From NCBI GenBank assembly GCA_023846275.1, contig CM043868.1, forward strand, positions 13,797,755 to 13,861,754: 64,000 nt of DNA. Reading direction: 5' to 3'. Origin of the DNA: Vanilla planifolia. Its lineage: Eukaryota > Streptophyta > Magnoliopsida > Asparagales > Orchidaceae. The translations under genes and the position numbers were made by a program. Position 1 is the first letter of the stretch, and the number at the start of each line of letters is the position of its first letter. The notes under the pieces were generated by a model. It was not told the origin of the DNA and ran no database searches. It was given only the letters and a program-made list of their open reading frames with translations. Below, one piece after another: positions 39,031-51,200 of this stretch.

Positions 39031-40200
39031 TATAACATCCCAAAAGTTGGGATAAAAATTTTAATAAATTTAAATCATGTGATATTAAAAATAAAAATAT
39101 TAAAAATAATTGATAATTTTAAGAAGGGAGGAGTTATAAGATAATAATTTTGATTTAAATATATTTTTAAATTTTTTTTATAATTTTTCCCAAAACATTC
39201 AAAATATGTTAAATATTTTAAGGTATCGTATAATATGATATCATAAGATTATATAATATAGTCAAGTGAGAGAATCAATTAGGTAAACATATTCAAAAGA
39301 TGAGATTATATCATACTAATATAATTATAACATATAAGTACAATAAGATGTAATCAATGCATCGTAGCTATCAAGCCCCCACCTACATCAATACCATTAG
39401 ATCACAAAATGAACATCAGAGTCGCGAGATACAGCATCTAAGTGAGGACAAATAAACAAACCCAAGGTGGGAACCCGATGATAAGACAAACACTAACTCA
39501 AAATCCAAAGTATATATATAAAGACATGTTTTTAAACATTTAATCACACCAAAACTTTTCCTCTCACACATCTCTTGGAAATGACTCTTCTGTAGCAACA
39601 CTATTCCTATCTCTCGATGCAGTGGTTCCATGACCTGTGATGTAAGCACTAAATGAGATTTTACACATCTCAATAGATAAATCCACATAGTTAACCAAGT
39701 AAATAAAAATGCATAACAAAATAACATAAACAATAAAGATGAATCATATGCATCAAGCTAAAACCATACCATATGTCATATATATAGGGTAATGTCAAAT
39801 GAAAACCATAAAGAAATGTCAATTCCTTATATAGTGTGTTATTACCGGGCCCAATTCCCTTTGACGCATTATCCTCTGGATCCAATCATCATCATGACCT
39901 CCAGCCGGCATCCAACCAAGCACATAACACTAGGCAGATATCTGATCCGAAGATCGATACCCTGATATCCAACACGCTGAGCCTAGTGCCACCAGGCAAG
40001 TATGGTACCATACCCTGCGATCCAACACGCTGAGCCTAGTGTAAATCATCATGGAGTCATAGCACATAACACTAAGCAGATATCTGATCCGAAGATCGAT
40101 ACCCTAAGATCCCACACGCTGAGCCTAGTGGTGAGGATAATGTTCTCTGGGAATCCATTTTTTACTACCATTTCCAATCATAATTCTAAACAATTATGCC
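39031..40200 (+). mobile_element. LTR-like repeat, sub-family R1, better-preserved copy
   Basis: It begins TATAACATCCCAAAAGTTGGGATAAAA and has the order of landmarks given for the 24.4-kb copy. The 39.8-40.15 kb part is GC-richer and contains near-identical duplicated units. Short frames within it are not genes. Confidence 0.6.
39921..40130 (+). repeat. Tandem hairpin units inside the R1 repeat
   Basis: The unit runs from CACATAACACTA to CACGCTGAGCCTAGTG. Two nearly identical full copies start 142 bp apart (GATATCTGATCCGAAGATCG near 39937 and 40079), with a partial copy between them. The end motif CACGCTGAGCCTAGTG occurs at 39973, 40026 and 40115. In the first copy CACTAGGC (39928-39935) is the exact inverse of GCCTAGTG (39981-39988). 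Confidence 0.8.
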
Positions 40201-40559
40201 ATATCAAAAGACCTTTCATGCCATATTGTTTCATCTCTTTCTTTAGCATATTGTACCATATTATTTCTTTTTTTTTTTAGTTGTCATGTAAATGAAATAA
40301 ACATCAACATATAGAACAACTAAACTACCATGTAACTGAAAGAAAATCATGTAAAGCAAACACATAGTAATGTGCTACATTACAGGGTTAAGAATTTATC
40401 TACCTGGATTTGCTGTACCAAATTTTTTTGTCTACTTCTAATTTGTCCTGATGTTCTATAAACTCATAAATGCAAACATAATCAATTTAAAATATACTTA
40501 CCAGCCAAAATTACTTTCTAAAAGCTGTTCCCAAACGCTTCCCCAAAAATCCCAAAATT

Positions 40560-41150
40560 TACTTGATTAAATTTCCGATATTTTGGCTTCCGTTGGTACT
40601 ATAGCCAAAATTGCTTTTCTGAAAGCTTTTTCCAAACATGAAAATCCAAAAATCCCGACGGCTACTTTTGTTCTTGCTGGTTTTTTTTTTATTTCCATCA
40701 CGCGGACCGTCCGCGCCCCACGCGCCCGGTTCAGCAGTGCAAACCCGGTCCAAAACCTGGACCGGTTTCTTTTATATTTATTTATTTTTCTCTCTCTATC
40801 TCCTCTACATCCCGCAAAGCCAAAATATTTAGCCGGCGAACTCGAAATCTCTTACGTCTCTCGCCGGCCAATTGACCACCACTCACCAGAAAAACTCATA
40901 GAACCCGACGACAAAACAAACAAAATTCTCCCCTTCGTCGGCCGTCGCCATCGCGTGCCAAAACTCACGAAATCCTCGTCGCTAAGCTAACAACAGCTCT
41001 CAGAAATCTCGTCGTCGCCCTTTGGCAACCTCCCCGCAGCCGTGTTCTTTGCATAAATGCTTTTGAAAACGCGCCTTATTTCGACTTTTATAACGCGGTC
41101 GGAACCGCCATGAACAGTTTTTTTTGCATAAAACCCCTTCTAAATCAGGT
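40560..41150 (+). other. GC-rich island with promoter-like structure, gene not identified
   Basis: It contains GCGGACCGTCCGCGCCC, a TATA-like TTTATATTTATTTA (about 40770) and a pyrimidine patch TTCTCTCTCTATCTCCTCTA about 20 bp further. These are followed by a GC-rich leader-like stretch up to CTAAATCAG near 41148. The 135-codon frame at 40583-40990 runs through the TATA and Y-patch and is unlikely to be a protein. No following exon was found, so this is a promoter or leader fragment or part of an element. Confidence 0.4.
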
Positions 41151-41329
41151 ATTTGCAAATATATCCTCCGCCAAATTGAATTCGAACTAAGCCGACATTT
41201 AAAAATTATAAATCTATCATCAACGTTACAAATTTATCCCAAATCTTTAAAAATTCATAATTTATTCATTAGAGCTCCAAAAATTAAAAATTAAACATCG
41301 TTGGATTCATCTCAAAAAGCTCTTTCTTT

Positions 41330-42100
41330 TAAGCAAATAAAATAATAAAATAAAGAAGACTAGGACTGTTACAGTAACAGTGGGTTAGAGTAGTCTAATA
41401 AGTCAAGGAATGACTTAACCATACAATACAACTATAAATTATCATAAGGTGCAATCATGTAAGAGGTGCAATGAACTTGGGAGAAGTGTGAGTATGTACA
41501 AAGTAGACTGATAATCACATAAAACAATCAGGACATCATATTAGGATGTTAAAGCATAAAAACATATGTAAGTGAAGATAATACAATATCATACAATATA
41601 AAATAAATGATCATACAAGTATAATAGAATGTAAAATCCAACACTTAGTCATACAAGTATGATCGAAGAAATTTATTAGTACAATAATGTATACTTAAAG
41701 TAAATCTATAAAAGTATTGAATTGTACAATTTGATAGAATTATATTATATTATATAATCATATAAGAGAAAATGAAATAAACTTAATGTAAAAGAACTCA
41801 AATAAAAGATACTATAAACTAATTGTACAATATGATAAATGGATTATATGGGTACAATCAAATATATAAGAGCATCAAATAAAAGATTGTCGTTGATTAA
41901 CATTTAGTAAAAAGATATAATGAAGGGATCGTACTAGTACTATAATTAATATCGTACAGCATGATGTAAAAAATCTCTTAAACATGGTCTATTGAAGGGT
42001 GTCGTATAGTATTATGATAAAAACATACTACTAGTAAATAACCCAATAGTAAATAAAGGTTCTTACCTTATTCATTATCCTTACTACTAGCAACTGATAA
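41330..42100 (+). mobile_element. LTR-like repeat fragment
   Basis: The same motif set as copies A and B is present (AGTAGACTGATAATC, TACAATATCATACAATATA, GATCATACAAGTATAATAGAATG), but neither head nor tail is preserved. The 106-codon frame just downstream (42149-42469) has no motif and is Ser/Phe-rich. Confidence 0.4.
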
Positions 42101-42479
42101 TATTTTTTTAGGCTTTTACTTGATTCTTCCTTTCTTCTTCTTTTTGTTATGAAGAAATACATACTTATTTGGTTCAAGCTTCTTCTTTCTAGCTCTTTCT
42201 TTTGTAACCACTCAATGACAACTCTTCCCCTCCAACTTTACTCTCCTATTTCTACTTCTTGTTCTTCTCTCTTAGTTTTCTTTTTTTGCTTATCTTTCCT
42301 TCCAACAAAGCCATCTTTCTTTCTCCTCCCACATACACACACATATTATTTCTTAATTCATGACAATTCCAATTTAGCTCAAAATATTACAAATCAAGAA
42401 CTAACAAATTCCTTTTTAATGTGCCCATCTCAATGTGTAAAATTTCATGTTTTTTGGGACAACACTTAAATAATATTAT

Positions 42480-45400
42480 TGTATTTTGGCTTTGAAACAT
42501 AAGCATGGCTTGATGATTTAAAACTAATTATATGCTCAATTTTATAATTATAATATTATAAATGATTTGATCCTTAATATAACATAGCGATGCCAGATTT
42601 ATAGTCCATAAGGGAATAATAAAATGGATAAACCAATAACTAATAAGTGATAAATTAGATCATATAATAAATAAAGGTCATATGGATAAAAAATAGTCTT
42701 AAGAAAATATGAGACCATATAGAAATTAGCTTGATTATAAAAGAAATTAATAATGCTTCATAAAGGGTCAAGCATTACACTGTATGACATGAGTATTTCT
42801 TATTTATAGCAATGCTTGTTTATCATGAAACTTTTTTGATTGTATCATAGACCTAGTATGCATCATGATCCAAAAATTATTTTATAATGAATGCATGGTT
42901 GCATAGATTTTGTCTACTAAGTTGTGCTAATAGCTTAACCAACATTTGACTAACATTTATGTACTATAGATGCACATCATAGGACTCTAGAAAAGTAATG
43001 AAATGAGTTGGATATTTATTATGACTATTAGTATTGGTATTATATTAATGCATTGAAATTTAATATATTTGAATACTATACTAATGATATTGTGTTACTA
43101 ACATGGTCTTTTTAATATTTTTTTATCTTTCATTATGATAAATGATAATAAAACTTTATAATTTATCTTTACTATTTCTTCTATAATGACATAAGAGATA
43201 AATTGTTGGATTTTTTTTTGCATTTTTACATTTATAAAGATAGTGGTTTAAGCACAATGGTATAATCATTATGGAGTAGCATTAAAGAATGCTTGTTCAT
43301 CTTAATACATTATAATTTAGAATAATTGTACTGAGTGATGTGACAAACGTGACAATAAATTTGTAAAGCTATGATACCAATTGGATTGGGGAGAGAGAAA
43401 GAAATAGAAGATAGAGGAAGGAGGATAAAGAGTGATGACCATCAAACATTCCTTAGGGTGGATTAGCCACCAAACCTCACTAAAATTGTACGACCAAGCT
43501 ATGCAACGACTTTTTTTTATAAGTATTCATTAGTTTATGTCTTATTCATCTCAAAATTCTTTTAAATATATAGGTTCATAAAATTTCATGAAAAAATAAA
43601 TAAATATTTATGAAATAAATATTCATCAAACCAAACCAATCTCTTCTTGAGGCATGCCAACCTAATTTAGAGAGAGAAATAATAGGAGAATTCAAATAAA
43701 AAAAGAATATTATAATATAAGAAAGCCTTAATTTTAGCTAACCTAAATAAAGGGATTAAAGGAGATTCTATGCTTCAAAGGTAATGTGGCTGACCTTACT
43801 TCATCTAAGAGTTAACTCATCTATGTGTTACCACTAATTATATCAAAACCTTTGTCAACTTTTAGGCTTTTATATTTGGAAAGTTTTGAATAAGTGAATG
43901 AAACTTGCAAATAAATAAGGACCATGATGGTCTATTATAAATCATGTTGAACTATGTTGAACCAAGCATGAAACAAGAAGAACCATCTTGAAAATGATTT
44001 ATAACATGTGTTATCAATTTGAAAGCTTGTATGACACATGTTTTTATTTGATATGTGAAAGATTTATATTTGACTTGATCTTTATGAACAAAGAAAAGCT
44101 CATATTTTGTGCTACATCATCTCAACTTTTTAGAAAATCTCTACTCCATTGAGTTAAAATCAATATAACTATTCACAAGTCGTGAGGCAATCTTCCCCAA
44201 ATCTTCTCATGTCATTGAAGCATCCTTTGAAGGTGTTTGGTTTTTTAAATGAACTAAAAACTTGTGAAACAAATCATTATTAAATTATACTTCATCAATG
44301 ATATTCTCTTCAACTTCAAAATATTTTTACATTCAAGATATCGATAATTGTTTATCATATCCACTTGCACAAGAGTCATACCATGTAAGCATGTTGCCAA
44401 TTACCTTTATGTGGTAGAAAATCCTTAATATTAAAAATTGAACTATTGAACATTTCATGTGACACTTCAAGATATAAACATTTGCACTAATGTTTCTACT
44501 ATGATAAGCCCATAAGCTTGCACATGTAACATTCTATGTTTAGTGGAAAGGTCTAGATGAATGTTAATTAAAACATAATCCACATCATTAAATTCACATG
44601 AAGACCTAGTTCAATTAGTGAATTTGATGTACTTGACATTATTTGCTTCTATATGTTGTTGGATTTTTTATGTTTGTTTTGAAAATAATATGAAAAAATG
44701 AATATAGAATTAGAAAAGAATGCTATGATATAAAAACTCAAATATACATATATGAAAGTCTCAAATTTCTTTGTTTTATTTCCTATCTGTACCTCTAGAG
44801 ATTTCATGTATTTTTGTTAACAATTTTAATATGCTCAAATTTTAGTTAATGAAAAATTAAAGATATCTTAAGTTTTATTGTAAAAAAAAAATTCAATATT
44901 TGTTGGCAAATGTAAGACATAATCTTGATATTATGATAATGAGTTATGATAGAATGTAAATGGATTAAAAAAAACTTTTGTAATTTAACTATTTCTCTAA
45001 AAACTAATTTTTGTTAAGTGTGAAACATCATTTGTTCTAATTTATATGATGTAAGATGCACCATAAAATTCTTTACTATTTTATCTTACATTTTAATGTG
45101 TTAATATAAATATCAATTGTTGGATTATTTTTGGGCTTGGTTGGGTATTATCTTATATATAGTTTTTTTTACAAAGTATTATTTTATGATTTTCAATAAA
45201 AGTGGTATAATAGGCTTACTTAATGATTCAAAGGCATAAGTGTTTGTTTATATTAAAAAAATGCATACTAGGCTATGGAAATGAAATTACAACATGCTTT
45301 TGCATAACTTACCATTTTAATTGGGACAAGGCATTTGTATGCATTAATAATGAGCTTTGGTGTGTCATGCTCACATAAATCAGATCTAAATATGGTATAA

Positions 45401-46860
45401 CTTTTGTTGTTGCATGGGTTGAGGTAACATCCATAGCCATTTCTTCATCATTCACTAACCTACACATTTTTTTTTGTAAGGATACATATGTTAAGTGAGT
45501 TTTCTCATTTATTTTCTTTTATTGTAACTATCGAAATAGATAATTATCAAATTATTTTTATATGATTGTCTTTTTCTATACTTTCATCTTTACTATATAA
45601 AATTTTATCCTCTTTTTTAAGATCCTTAGATTCAATTTCAATGGTGCTAGTTAAAAATAGTTAAGTTGATCTCAATTATTTTTTTCTATTTTTAAACAAA
45701 CTTTTTAATAGATGAAAATTCAAATTTTTCTTAAGTTCTTTGGATTCAATTTTTATTGTATCAAATTTAGGAATAATTAGTGTTTATGATTACTCTAATG
45801 TGTATCTTTATTTTTACACTAATTTTTTTATCAAATAATTTTTCTTGTTTAAGTTTTTTCAATCTTGATTTTTATAGTTTTCTATTCTTCTAAATTAAAT
45901 ATATATGTCCTAACTTGTTTGGTGAAGTTTCTAAATTAAAAACATAAAAAATAAATTACATCTTTAATTTTTTTTCTACTAATTTGGTAATGTGGAAAGT
46001 ATCCTCTAAATATTTTAGTTCATAAAATTACACAACTTTTCTAGTGTTAATATGGATTCTTAAAATGAATTTATTAACTAACTATTGATCATTGTAAGTA
46101 CTAATTAGCAAGTCATACTTGAACTCTTTTGTCTTAAGATTAACAGTTTCTCATGAAATTTCTCTTTTTTTTAATAGTTTTAAGAAATAGAAAGATCACT
46201 TTTTAATTTAAAAAAAAAATGGTTTAGATTCACCTCATTTTGACTCTCCTCGCTTTTCTAATATTAGTTTGAATAAATTTCAAAACTTGAGTTTGTCCTT
46301 TTGTATTTTATGGAAAACCTTCTATGAATTCCACGGGCATTTTAAAAGCGCTTTTTTAGGTTCACATGAACGATCGTGAGAAACGAGTAAAAATTGGATT
46401 TAAGAGCTGTTTATTAGTATTTTAATCTTTTTGTCTTAAAAAAACATTTAAAAGAAAATTTTGACATATTAACATGATTTTGAGTCTTAAAAAATATTTA
46501 AAAATAAATTTTGCAATATTTTTCATAAATTACGCCATAAATTATGAATATTTTTAACATAAACCCATCATGTAAATATTTTTATGAAAAAGATTGTAAA
46601 AATTATTTGATACTTTTTTTATCTTTTAAAATTTTAAAAATTAATATCTTTTGTAAATTGAGTGAAATCAGAAAATTCAACAATATTATTTTTTTTTAAT
46701 TTTTAGTATTTATTATTAATTCATGTTATTAAATAAAATGTCAAATATGTCTTCACTATTCTTTTATTTAGTATTTTTTTGGGATAACTCCTTGGATTTG
46801 TTGTATTTATAAATTCTTATAAAATATGTGCACAAATATAATTCTTCCACGTTCTGCATG
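42480..46860. other. AT-rich intergenic sequence upstream of the bHLH gene
   Basis: Apart from the inverted primer-binding site at 43368-43380, I recognise no gene or element. Coding frames are short and broken. Confidence 0.4.
43368..43380 (-). mobile_element. Copia-type primer-binding site, inverted (TTGGTATCATAGC)
   Basis: The plus strand reads GCTATGATACCAATTGG, the complement of the usual plant copia PBS with one change. On the minus strand it is preceded by a pyrimidine-rich LTR-end-like stretch (43381-43440). No gag was recognised on its downstream side. Confidence 0.55.
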
Positions 46861-46925
46861 TTATATATATATATATTATATTTATATACATTATTTGAAT
46901 AATATTGTTACCCAGTGCGGGTTAA
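46861..46925 (+). promoter_or_regulatory. TATA-rich core promoter candidate of the bHLH gene
   Basis: A TATATATA/TTTATATACA run lies just upstream of the point where composition shifts from AT-rich to near 50% GC. That is the expected position for a plant core promoter. The exact start site cannot be read from sequence alone. Confidence 0.35.
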
Positions 46926-47479
46926 AGATGAGCCGTGCAGGAATAGTCAACAAATTCAACAGTCAGCGGCCCAAACCCAGAAGACCGCAACAGGGCTTTG
47001 AATCCGCCTTCCTGAGCTTGAGAGGGCCTCGTGTTTTCATTTCTCTCGGAGAATTTCTCCTCGTTTCTAAAATGGTCTACGCAGACAGAGAGAGAGGGAT
47101 AGAGAAAGAGGAGCGGTGTAGGGAGAAAGTTTGCATGGGAGTTATAGCTTCGCTGCCTTGTTCTTCTTTCTGAGGCCTGACAGAAGACGGAAAGGGGAAA
47201 AGAATCGCCAACGATTGTCAGAGGTTTCGGCTTTAGGTCCATTACCACGTGAGAGTAATTAAATGCCTTACTGAATGCTTTTTTGCTCTTGATTATGAGG
47301 AAGTTTCGGTTTTCCGGCTGTTTTGTTTGGTCATCGAAGGCAAGAGGAGCCTAATTCATTGCATAAGTGTTAAGATTCACGGATCGCCATGGAAAACCTT
47401 AACTTCGTGTTGTTAAAAGAACTGCCTTAGTTGCGTTCTTTCCATGATTGGATCATTTACGGGGAGAATTTGGGGCCAT
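46915..47479 (+). other. 5' leader exon of the bHLH gene (non-coding)
   Basis: This is a GC-richer block with GA-rich tracts (AGAGAGAGAGGGATAGAGAAAG) typical of plant leaders. It probably ends at the donor GTGAGT (47480). The matching acceptor TTTATACCAG ends at 48104, preceded by a T-rich tract and a CTAAC branch-like motif near 48072. The leader intron would be about 625 nt. It contains upstream ATGs, the longest giving an 81-codon open frame (46928-47173). A donor at the CACGTGAGAG site near 47249 is an alternative. Confidence 0.5.
47246..47251. promoter_or_regulatory. G-box (CACGTG)
   Basis: A palindromic CACGTG lies in the leader region of the bHLH gene. It is the classic target of plant bHLH and bZIP factors, so auto- or cross-regulation is conceivable. 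One hexamer alone is weak evidence. Confidence 0.3.
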
Positions 47480-48142
47480 GTGAGTGGTTATGTGCTCTAA
47501 TTCACATAGGATATACTGATACTTAAATTTAAGGAGCTTGTAGCTTTCTTTTTCAGTGTCCAACTTTGTTTGTGCACAGCCGTAGATTGCCTTGCTTCTG
47601 AGCTAAAGCTCATGGTTTTGGAGTTCGTTAGTCTTGTGCATTTATCATAGTTTTTGGACATTTGCTCTTCTTCCTTAGAAAAAGATTTCTGACTGTTTAC
47701 TAAAGAATGCTGATCGTTCTATTTTGTAGCTTCAATTTGACGAAAGATAACGCTTTCTATAGCCACTACAGAGTCGATAACGATTACCTATATCAGTGCA
47801 AGAGTTAAAAAAAAAAGGAAAACCAAATTAAAGCCTGGTGCTATGGATTTCTCGACATTTTCTAGTGATTTAGTATGGTTGGATATTTTTTATAATGTTC
47901 ATCTCAAACAGTTTCTGTTCTTAACCTTTGTGCAAACTATATTGATTTCAAAATATTAACAACTTCACTAAATGTTCTTGTGGAGTAGCAGTTGAGATGT
48001 TTTCTTTTTAACGCATATCTCATCGTTGATGGAATGAGGTCCTTCAAATGAATCTTATGCTGATGCTTGTGCTAACATTTTTTCGTTTTGAATTTTTATA
48101 CCAGTTGAGAGTTGTTGTGTCTGTCTGACAAGGACCACAGAG

Positions 48143-48258
48143 ATGCAAAGCCAAGAAGAAGCTCAGGTCAAACATTTTAGAAAGCAGCTGGCTGCTTGTG
48201 TTAGGACTATACGCTGGAGTTATGCTATATTCTGGTCTATGTCTGCCGGGAGGGAGGG
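48143..48258 (+). CDS. bHLH gene, coding exon 1
   Basis: The exon starts with ATG and encodes MQSQEEAQVKHFRKQLAACV followed by RTIRWSYAIFWSMSAGREG. It ends in phase 2 at the donor GTATGT. No upstream in-frame ATG fits the family N-terminus, in which a basic RKQLAxxVR helix closely follows the start. Confidence 0.88.
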
Positions 48259-51200
48259 GTATGTAAAGAACCGGAGCCTCTATGTTCCATTCTTTTATGC
48301 ATTGTATGTGCGCTTCTGTTAGTTGCATTCCTTTAGAAACCCTGGATATAATTTAGTGGTCCCTGCTTCAATTCACTGGACCTGAAAAGTGAAAATTCAG
48401 CAGAGGTTCTACATCTGCTATGGTCGAATAAGAATATCACTTGCTGAGTTATGCTGATGGTCTGTTTCTGCCATAATTTCTTTGTCAATTACTTAATGAA
48501 TATGTTGGCTGGAGACATCTGAGTGTTGATAACTTTATCACCTAGGTTGATTTAAAGCATTCACATGCAATGCCTAAATATCTAGCTGTCAAGTATAACA
48601 GAATAAGTTTGAGAAAGCCCCTTTCAACAAATATTTGTTATGGTTTTTTGAGAGCTACGTTAATGAAAAATTAAAGGGATTCTATGACTAACTTCATCTG
48701 ATGCAAATATGAAATATATTTATAATGATAAGCTATTGGGCAAAATCATTATGAGTACTAGGAAATAATATATTTTGGTTAAAAATGAATTTAGTATCAC
48801 AACCTAATGCTGCAAATTTTAATTTTCATGTAAACTGATGTTATCATCTATTTTATTCAGTGTTTTGTTTTTCTTATTTTAATAGTTTAGCAAAGTAATG
48901 TTCTTTAGCTCACAATTGAGACATCATTTTTCTTAAAGGGAACAACTACATCTTTTTGGCAACTTTATGTTAAGTTTTGTCCTTGATAAACCAAATGGTT
49001 TTCGAGCTAATTTTTGCGAACTTCTTATAATATGCAAGTTGATGTAGAACAAGTTAGAAAAATAATGAAGTTGAATGCCAATGCCATAGGATCATAAATC
49101 GACCAAGTTTAGCATGATTTTAATCAACTTAAAGCCCACTTTTCATGATGAACAATTGTTTTGGAAAATGGCAATAGTGCAAACATAGAAGTTCTAGAAC
49201 AATTGGCAAATTAAAAAGATGAGAGGAGATAAATACTGTGAGTTACTCAATGGAGATAAATACTTATGAATTTCACTAAAACTTCAAGAAGCCTTTTCTT
49301 AGTTTCATCATCTGAAATCTATCATCAGACTTAAAAAATACCTTATTTTGTTGAATTGGACACCTTAATTTTAATCAATGCCAACCATTATTCTCATTAG
49401 AGTCTATTTTACATTTAAAACAAAACTTGAACTTCTGAAGTTATATAAATTTTGTCCTCAATTTGTTACCTTCGAATTTGAAAGTGAATAGTCACAATAG
49501 TTTTAGCAAGTGGTCTTTCCAAGGCTTGAGAATGGTATTTTTTTAGCATATAGAGGTATGGATAAAACATTAGATAAATGCTAGTTTGGCCTTAATTCTT
49601 GAATATTGGAATAATTTTTGCTTCCTGTGTATATAGAATGATGCTCTGGCTCTCATATTAAAAGCTATTTTTGGTTCCCAACTTATGAGACAATGGTTGA
49701 AGTTAGATGGTTGGCAAAATTGGACGAAAACATATTTGAGCTTAATGTATCCTCTGGCTCTCATATGAAAAGCTATTTGTGGTTCCCAACTTATGAGACC
49801 ATGGTTGAAGTTTGATGGTTGGCAAAATTGGACGAAAACATATTTGAGCTTAATGTTTGGTGATTAAAGTGGATAAACCACATTATTTTGCTTTTTGACT
49901 TTAAACTTAGTATCACTTTTTGTGGTCTTCTTCTTGTGAAGTCCTAAATGAACATTTTGAGGAAATATTAGAAAGTTTCTTGAATTCTTGTGAGAGTATG
50001 TAATCAATAGAATGTGGTGCATAAGAACCAATCCAATTTGTTGGATAAGGATTGTGTTGTTCATGATTATTGAAACATGTCGAATTATACTTTGGTTTTG
50101 GTAGTTTATTTTAATGCATGCAAGACAACAAATCATTTTTATTGGACAAGGATTATTGTTGTTCATTTTTATTGGAGAAGGATTATTGGATAACAAATCA
50201 TTTTTATTGGTAGTATAGTTATTCTATTTTGACATGAAGCACCTAAAGTCTATTTAGAGGTGTTTTGACCTCAATTAAGATGCCTTGTCATTTTAATTTC
50301 TAATTTGTGAAAAATATTGCAGCGTATGCTATTTCTTAAAATGATAAGCAAGGTTGCAATTGATATAGGGTACTTTAAACTAAATTTACACTTGTCTTGA
50401 AAAGAATTGATACTACATAATCAAGATAGGAACAAACCCAAACCAAATCAAGAAAATACTAAGGACTGATTTGTTGATGTTGAGTACAAGTAAAATTAAA
50501 ATGTCTCATATTATAAGTTGAAAGTTGAATACAATCTTTGATCCATAATAAGACAATTAATATAGTTTTTATTTATAGGCTTAAGTTTTTGAATTATTGA
50601 ATGCCTATTTAAGGTTATATTGAATCTAAATTTATACACTTATTTGAAGCATCTTCATTAACAAGTGATATTAAAGTTAGGTTTAGGTAGGAGAGAGGCA
50701 AGTTTAATTGGTGTGATACTTGACAATATTAATAAGTTTCCATGAAGCATCTTAGGTATGGTTCTGGTTTTTTGGCCATCTATGATGGAATAATTGGATA
50801 ATTTATGTGGAAGATATGGTGGGTCTACTTGATATCTATGATACCTTACATGTTATTTAATTTGGTTATTCATAGCATTTTAAAGTTAATGAAAGAATAA
50901 TAGATAATGTGGACGAGATTTTTATTTGAGAAGGAGATTGTTGAATACAATTGAGCTTGATATCAATCTCACATTATACGTGATAGTATAATGTTAGAAT
51001 CTTAATATATAATTAATATAATATTTTTTTATAGGCTTAAGCTTTTGGGTTATTAGATGTCTAGCTTTAAATATATTGGGCCCAACATTGGACTTTCACT
51101 TGAAGCATCTTTAATTTCTAATTCCTAACCCTTTTATTTATAAACTAAAACTTTTGGACTATCAGATGTCCAACTTCAAATATATTGACTACCATTTGGT

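Noticed and set aside
40583-40990. 135-codon frame in the GC island
   Set aside because: It runs through a TATA-like box and pyrimidine patch, which indicates promoter or leader sequence rather than protein.
43260-43440. Full copia element around the inverted PBS
   Set aside because: Only the PBS and a pyrimidine-rich LTR-end-like stretch are visible. No gag or pol motif was found, so only the site is annotated.
46922-47248. 108-codon open frame on the minus strand
   Set aside because: It overlaps the GC-rich leader of the bHLH gene, has no motif I recognise, and is explained by composition.
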